64,000 nucleotides of DNA from Pholis gunnellus (lineage: Eukaryota > Chordata > Actinopteri > Perciformes > Pholidae): assembly GCA_910591455.2 (NCBI GenBank), contig OU342807.1:6712430-6776429 (forward strand). Reading direction: 5' to 3'. Of the stretch, positions 59,939-64,000 are shown one piece after another. Each line of letters begins with the position of its first letter. Position 1 is the first letter of the stretch. The position numbers and the translations under genes are program-made. Under the pieces are notes generated by a model that did not search any database, had not been told where the DNA came from, and was given only the letters and a program-made list of their open reading frames with translations.

Positions 59939-60020
59939 TGGCAGCGGTGGGATTTGAACCCACGCCTCCTGAGAGACTGGAGCCTTAATCCAGCGCCTTA
60001 GACCGCTCGGCCACGCTACC
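59939..60020 (-). tRNA. tRNA-Leu (anticodon AAG)
   Basis: The minus strand from 60020 reads GGTAGCGTGGCCGAGCGGTC, and the 3' end is GGGTTCAAATCCCACCGCTG then CCA-less CA: a 7-bp acceptor stem GGTAGCG/CGCTGCC with discriminator A. Anticodon stem CTGGA/TCCAG encloses TTAAGGC, so the anticodon is AAG (Leu CUU). The long variable arm (GTCTCTCAGGAGGC) marks a class II leucine tRNA. A and B boxes are intact, there is no intron, and TTTT follows within ten bases as a Pol III terminator. 82 nt, as in other vertebrates. Confidence 0.96.
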
Positions 60021-60780
60021 TGTAACAGTGACCTATTATACGGCTAATATCATCACTCAGTAACCCTACAGTACTGGAGGGATAAATAAATAAATCCCTG
60101 TATGAAGTCATGTCGGTCAACTAGCATGAAAATACATTAATGCTCCTCAAACAACGCAATTGAACAGCCAAAGAACATCAGGAAAACAAGATCGTTCACA
60201 TCTATTTTGAAACCTTTTGCTCTGCTAACACCAACACAACTTCAAGCATAGGGTTTACTGGTACAACGAGAACCATACAATTAGAAAGAAAGTTGGCTAA
60301 ACTACAGATTGAAGACGGATCAATTGATTTATAAAATAAATAAATATTTAATATGTATGGGCTAAATCAGCACCTGCTACTATGGTATTGGCATGCTATT
60401 TAAATAACAATTATAATAAATACATACATTTGCCAATTAAATAAATACACATGGCTATGAAATAAATTAACAAGGAAATATATATATATATAAATAAATA
60501 TAAATATAAATGAGTCAATATAGTTAAATACATAAATAGTTTTTTATTTACATATTGAAAATGTCCAAAACACTAATTTTAAAACTTAAGTATGTATTGA
60601 ACTTTAGTGACTAATATATACATGTATTAATAACTGTATTGCTTCACTTATTTTTTTCATAGGCATATTTATTAATTTAATATTAGCTAGAATAACATTC
60701 CAAATTATGAAAGCCGGTATCTACTAAAAAAATGAAAAAATTATGAACTGCCGTTACTAACTGCCAATCTTTTCATGTCG
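60021..60780. other. Intergenic, very AT-rich
   Basis: Repeated aataaata-type words (60330-60560) and no recognised gene. Confidence 0.45.
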
Positions 60781-61822
60781 TTGTTCTGGCGGAAGTGTGC
60801 TTCCATTTTTAAATAGACCGACGTGAAACCTCTTGCGTTCATGTGTAGTCTTTGGAAGAACCCTGGATACTTCCGGTTCCGACATGCGCCATTTTGATGA
60901 AACAGCGAGGATAGAAGCAGTTTGGATCATCGAAATGGATTTTATGGATTTAAATTGAAGATTAACGCGGATACTCAACTTTCGACTCGACGTGATGGAA
61001 AATGGCCGTTTAATGAAGAGGAACCTTTGCGTCCCGACCACCTAACTGGTGCATTGGTTAGGTCATTGTTAGCATAGCGCCGTTAACGTTAGCTAGCTGT
61101 TAGCTTCTGATAGGCAAGTGGTGGTTTCATGTTGTGTTGAGTGGCGAGGCAACGTTAGCTAATCTCGAGGTGTAGCATGCTAGCCTTGACATTAGCTAAC
61201 TAGCTAATTTAGCATTTAAATCAGTATATTACGATTTCAGCATACGTTCTCCAAGGAGGTCTATCGGCGATAACATTTGTGGACTCGTTGCGGAAGATTT
61301 CACTCGGTTTTGTGGACTTTTTGAGGAGCTCGGGCGGGTTTGTCTTGACAAATACGAACTGTACCAACAAGGCAAACATTCACGGACTGATGCCCTGGAA
61401 ACCCCAGGCCCGCTGTTAGCCACACTAGCAGCCCGGGCTTTCCACCAAAGACTATCCACGAAGGACCTCATTCACACCGCTGTGATAGATTTACTTTGTG
61501 CTGAATGGACTCTCTCGGAGGCACCTTGTTATGTTTAATCGGACTTTGAAGAACTGACGAGGCACACGACGCCGCTCCATGGCGCTCTGGCCTCGCATCT
61601 CGATTATTTTTTATTGGCAATAACAAAGACTCTTTGGCCCCTTACACCCACCTCCCTTTGTCTACAGTGTTTCAGCCAATATAACGAAAGTTTAACATAT
61701 TAAAGTCACCAGATCTAGCTGTGTTCAGTGTTGACGCTGTTTTATTTTGTTATCATACCAGGCCTGTGGTTTTTTTTTTTCTTCCTTGTGCTTGATTGAC
61801 TTAAGTGCTTAGACCTGTTAAA
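60781..61822 (+). promoter_or_regulatory. rbbp6: rbbp6 promoter and 5' leader
   Basis: ETS-type sites (gcggaagtg at 60789-60797; acttccgg at 60869-60876) and a YY1-like gcgccattttg at 60886-60896 sit where a housekeeping start site would be. The roughly 900 bases to the ATG contain many upstream ATGs unless an intron is removed; a T-rich tract at 61769-61800 followed by cttaag and ttag is a possible acceptor at about 61805-61812. Confidence 0.5.
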
Positions 61823-62951
61823 ATGTCGTGTGTTCACTATAAGTTCTCTTCCAAACTGGACTACAACACTGTCACTTTCGATGGGCTGCACATCACCCTC
61901 AACGAGCTTAAGAAGCAGATTATGGGCCGAGAGCGCCTCAAGGCCACAGACTGCGACCTGCAGATCACCAATGCGCAGACGCGAGAAGGTATGTGATCAG
62001 CTGATAAGAACATGTTGTCCATTATTTTTGGGGAGTAATAGTTGGATAACAGGTGCACATTTTCGCCTGTCTCAACATTAGGACTGAGGTAAAATGTCAT
62101 AACATATGTTTAGGCTACATATTGTGATACACCACTGAAATGTAGGACTATTTTCATTGTTTATGAATCTGCCACATGTTTTTCTTAAAAGGATAAATAC
62201 AATTTCCAAATATATTTTCTGTCAATCGGTTGTGTTAGCTCTATACCACGTGTCTAGATTAACTATATTAACATTTTCCTGAGCCAGGTTTTTTTTTTTA
62301 AACGTCAAGCTGCTAAAATTGTAATATTATTTGTATCAAATACACCAAGTGAGTCATAAAAAATATATATGAAAAGGGATTTTTATCAACTCATAAATCT
62401 TTTGGTTGTCTATTTTTTCACAGCCTAAATTGAAAGTGTGAGACTATGCAAGTCATAGTTAACTCCTCCAACACTGATATAAAACAGTTACATCTAATAT
62501 TATTAAGTAACACGCTGTACACAACTGATTAGGTTGATACGCTATTTTATTTTGTCTGGCCCTAAGTAACTTTGCTACATATTCTACTGAACAATGTTTT
62601 ATGTCTGAACTATAATTTGTGCCTCATGTTTTGTAGAATACACCGATGATGAAGTCCACATCCCGAAACACTCCTCCGTGATCGTCCGCCGCACTCCTCT
62701 TGGTGGAGTGAAACCTGCTGGCAGGACGTTCATTGTGTAAGTATACCCAAAATACTAAGTTATTAAATGAATGGGAAGACTGTTGTTTACGCTGCACTGC
62801 CTGATCTGGTCATGCGAATGGGGCCAACTTCACCCTGGGTGTGGTTTTAATGTTTGCTCTTGAGTTTTGTCAACAGCTGATGGTTTCTTTCTGCCGTTTT
62901 TGTTTCCGCAGAGATCGTTCTGACACAGCTGTGGTGGGATCTTCTAGACCC
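61823..62951 (+). CDS. rbbp6: rbbp6, first three coding exons (gene runs off the right edge)
   Basis: RBBP6 is a large nuclear RING-type ubiquitin ligase that binds p53/RB, and is part of the mRNA 3'-end cleavage machinery; its first 80 residues form the ubiquitin-like DWNN domain. Exons 61823-61988, 62637-62736 and 62912-62951 join in frame to 102 codons: MSCVHYKFSSKLDYNTVTFD, GLHITLNELKKQIMGRERLK, ATDCDLQITNAQTRE-EYTDD, then IPKHSSVIVRRTPLGGVKP. The DWNN domain is nearly identical to human RBBP6. The third exon ends at a GTATGT donor in the linker before the zinc knuckle; zinc knuckle, RING and the serine/lysine-rich tail must lie beyond 64000. Orientation matches the human order PRKCB-CACNG3-RBBP6. 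Confidence 0.94.
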
Positions 62952-64000
62952 GTATGTAAAACAAACCCAAAATCAACCCTCTCTCCTCCTCCTCTCACCT
63001 CTCTCCCTCTCCCCCTCTTACCTTTCTGGCTTTAGTCACCTTTCTTGAGAACATTCTGTCAGTACTGATCGAGTTGTGTGTATCCTCTGTTCACTGTGTG
63101 TTGGCTACATTTGTGTTGAGATCTCAACCTCTGTGTTATTTTGATGTCTATTTGGGAGGGTTTCCTGGAGTCACCGCAGTTAAAAATAGTTTGTTGTTTC
63201 TCTCTAAAAACACCGGGTTTCTGTTTTGAAATGAGCAGATTAAAGTTTCAAATTGCTGAACGAGATGAGGTTAAGATGAGAAACAACAGACTGGCCGCCT
63301 TTTGTTTTTTTTTAATGAACTTGTTGAACTGTTGCCACTTTATAATGGATTGAGATATCACGCAATTTGTTAATGATTGTATTTCATAATGAAATGGTAT
63401 TGTTGCCTGCCTCAGGCCAGGAAAATGTATTTTAAAGGGGTTTGTAAAAGAACAAATATGGTATTTTTGTCATTTTATTTTCTGTGAAAATATTCAATTT
63501 CTATGTGGTTTAAGAACCCAATGAAGTAAAGTGTGGCTGGGACTGATTGTAATTAACTTTGATTACAATTACAAGACTAAAGTTGTGGGAGAGACTCACC
63601 AGTGTTTTATTTTGAAAGCTCACCCTGCTAATCTTTAATATACTTAAACTTGTTCAGTAACATTTGCCAATGTCAATTATTTTTGTCCTGTACAATTTCA
63701 CCATGAAGATGTTCTATTCTGCATTGAGTATGGACTGCACACAACCTTTAAACCCCAAAGGCTCACAGATTTCATCCTGATGAGTTCAAAGCGTCTCTTA
63801 CAAAGAGCAGCCACTAGCTCCAAGTGTATTTTTGTGGTTTGGGGCATCGGTTAAGAAGCTCGTTTTGGTACGTGAGATGCTGTCCGTTGGCCACTGACTC
63901 ATATTGCTGTGACGTGATCACAAAGTACTTTGACAGATTATCAGTAAAGTAAATATCTTGTCAATATCCTGGAGGCCCTCCATGGCTGCTGCAGTGAGAA
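62952..64000 (+). other. rbbp6: rbbp6 intron 3 (partial)
   Basis: Starts at the exon 3 donor. I looked for the next exon (residues like SISLAQLTKTANLAEANASE) and the CCHC knuckle and did not find them. Otherwise AT-rich unique sequence with a CT-rich patch at 62980-63025. Confidence 0.6.

Noticed and set aside
61229..61471. 80-codon minus-strand ORF in the rbbp6 leader
   Set aside because: Antisense to the GC-richer leader; no domain and no independent promoter or poly(A) signal.

Overview
The window is nuclear DNA of a teleost fish, most likely a percomorph. The grounds are vertebrate multi-exon genes with GT-AG introns, very many CA/TG microsatellites, and dispersed repeat families typical of fish (palindromic elements with TTAGCTTAGCATAAA ends, tRNA-derived SINE remnants, LINE tails). 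All gene calls come from reading translated exons and splice sites by eye; no database search was possible.

Layout, left to right. (1) 4880-4973, minus: first coding exon of caskin1; the gene continues off the left edge, so 1-4879 is its first intron, including about 1 kb of almost pure purine. (2) 7960-10046, minus: a three-coding-exon SOCS1-like gene (245 aa) with overlapping upstream ORFs in its leader and a probable non-coding first exon near 13.9 kb. A broken BED-finger hAT relic lies in its first intron. (3) 15354-20180, minus: a small three-coding-exon gene for an 87-aa DAPIT/ATP5MK-like membrane protein, found only by joining short exons. (4) 20.4-24.86 kb: intergenic, mostly repeats. 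(5) 25249-49560, plus: complete prkcb (conventional protein kinase C beta), 16 shared coding exons plus two alternative last exons, beta-II type (44264-44416) and beta-I type (49408-49560), 667 aa either way. (6) 53229-58434, plus: cacng3, a TARP/calcium channel gamma subunit, four exons, 329 aa, ending in the TTPV PDZ ligand. (7) 59939-60020, minus: tRNA-Leu(AAG). (8) 61823-62951, plus: the first three coding exons of rbbp6 (DWNN domain); the rest lies beyond the right edge.

prkcb-cacng3-rbbp6 in this order and orientation is the arrangement of human 16p12; CASKIN1 and SOCS1 also lie on human 16p, so the window looks like a rearranged piece of that ancestral segment. Functionally, prkcb and cacng3 belong to synaptic signalling (PKC and CaMKII phosphorylate TARP tails to control AMPA receptors), caskin1 is a CASK-binding presynaptic scaffold, SOCS1 dampens JAK-STAT signalling, the DAPIT-like protein should belong to mitochondrial ATP synthase, and RBBP6 is a RING ubiquitin ligase and 3'-end processing factor. 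Neighbourhood here reflects ancestry, not co-regulation.
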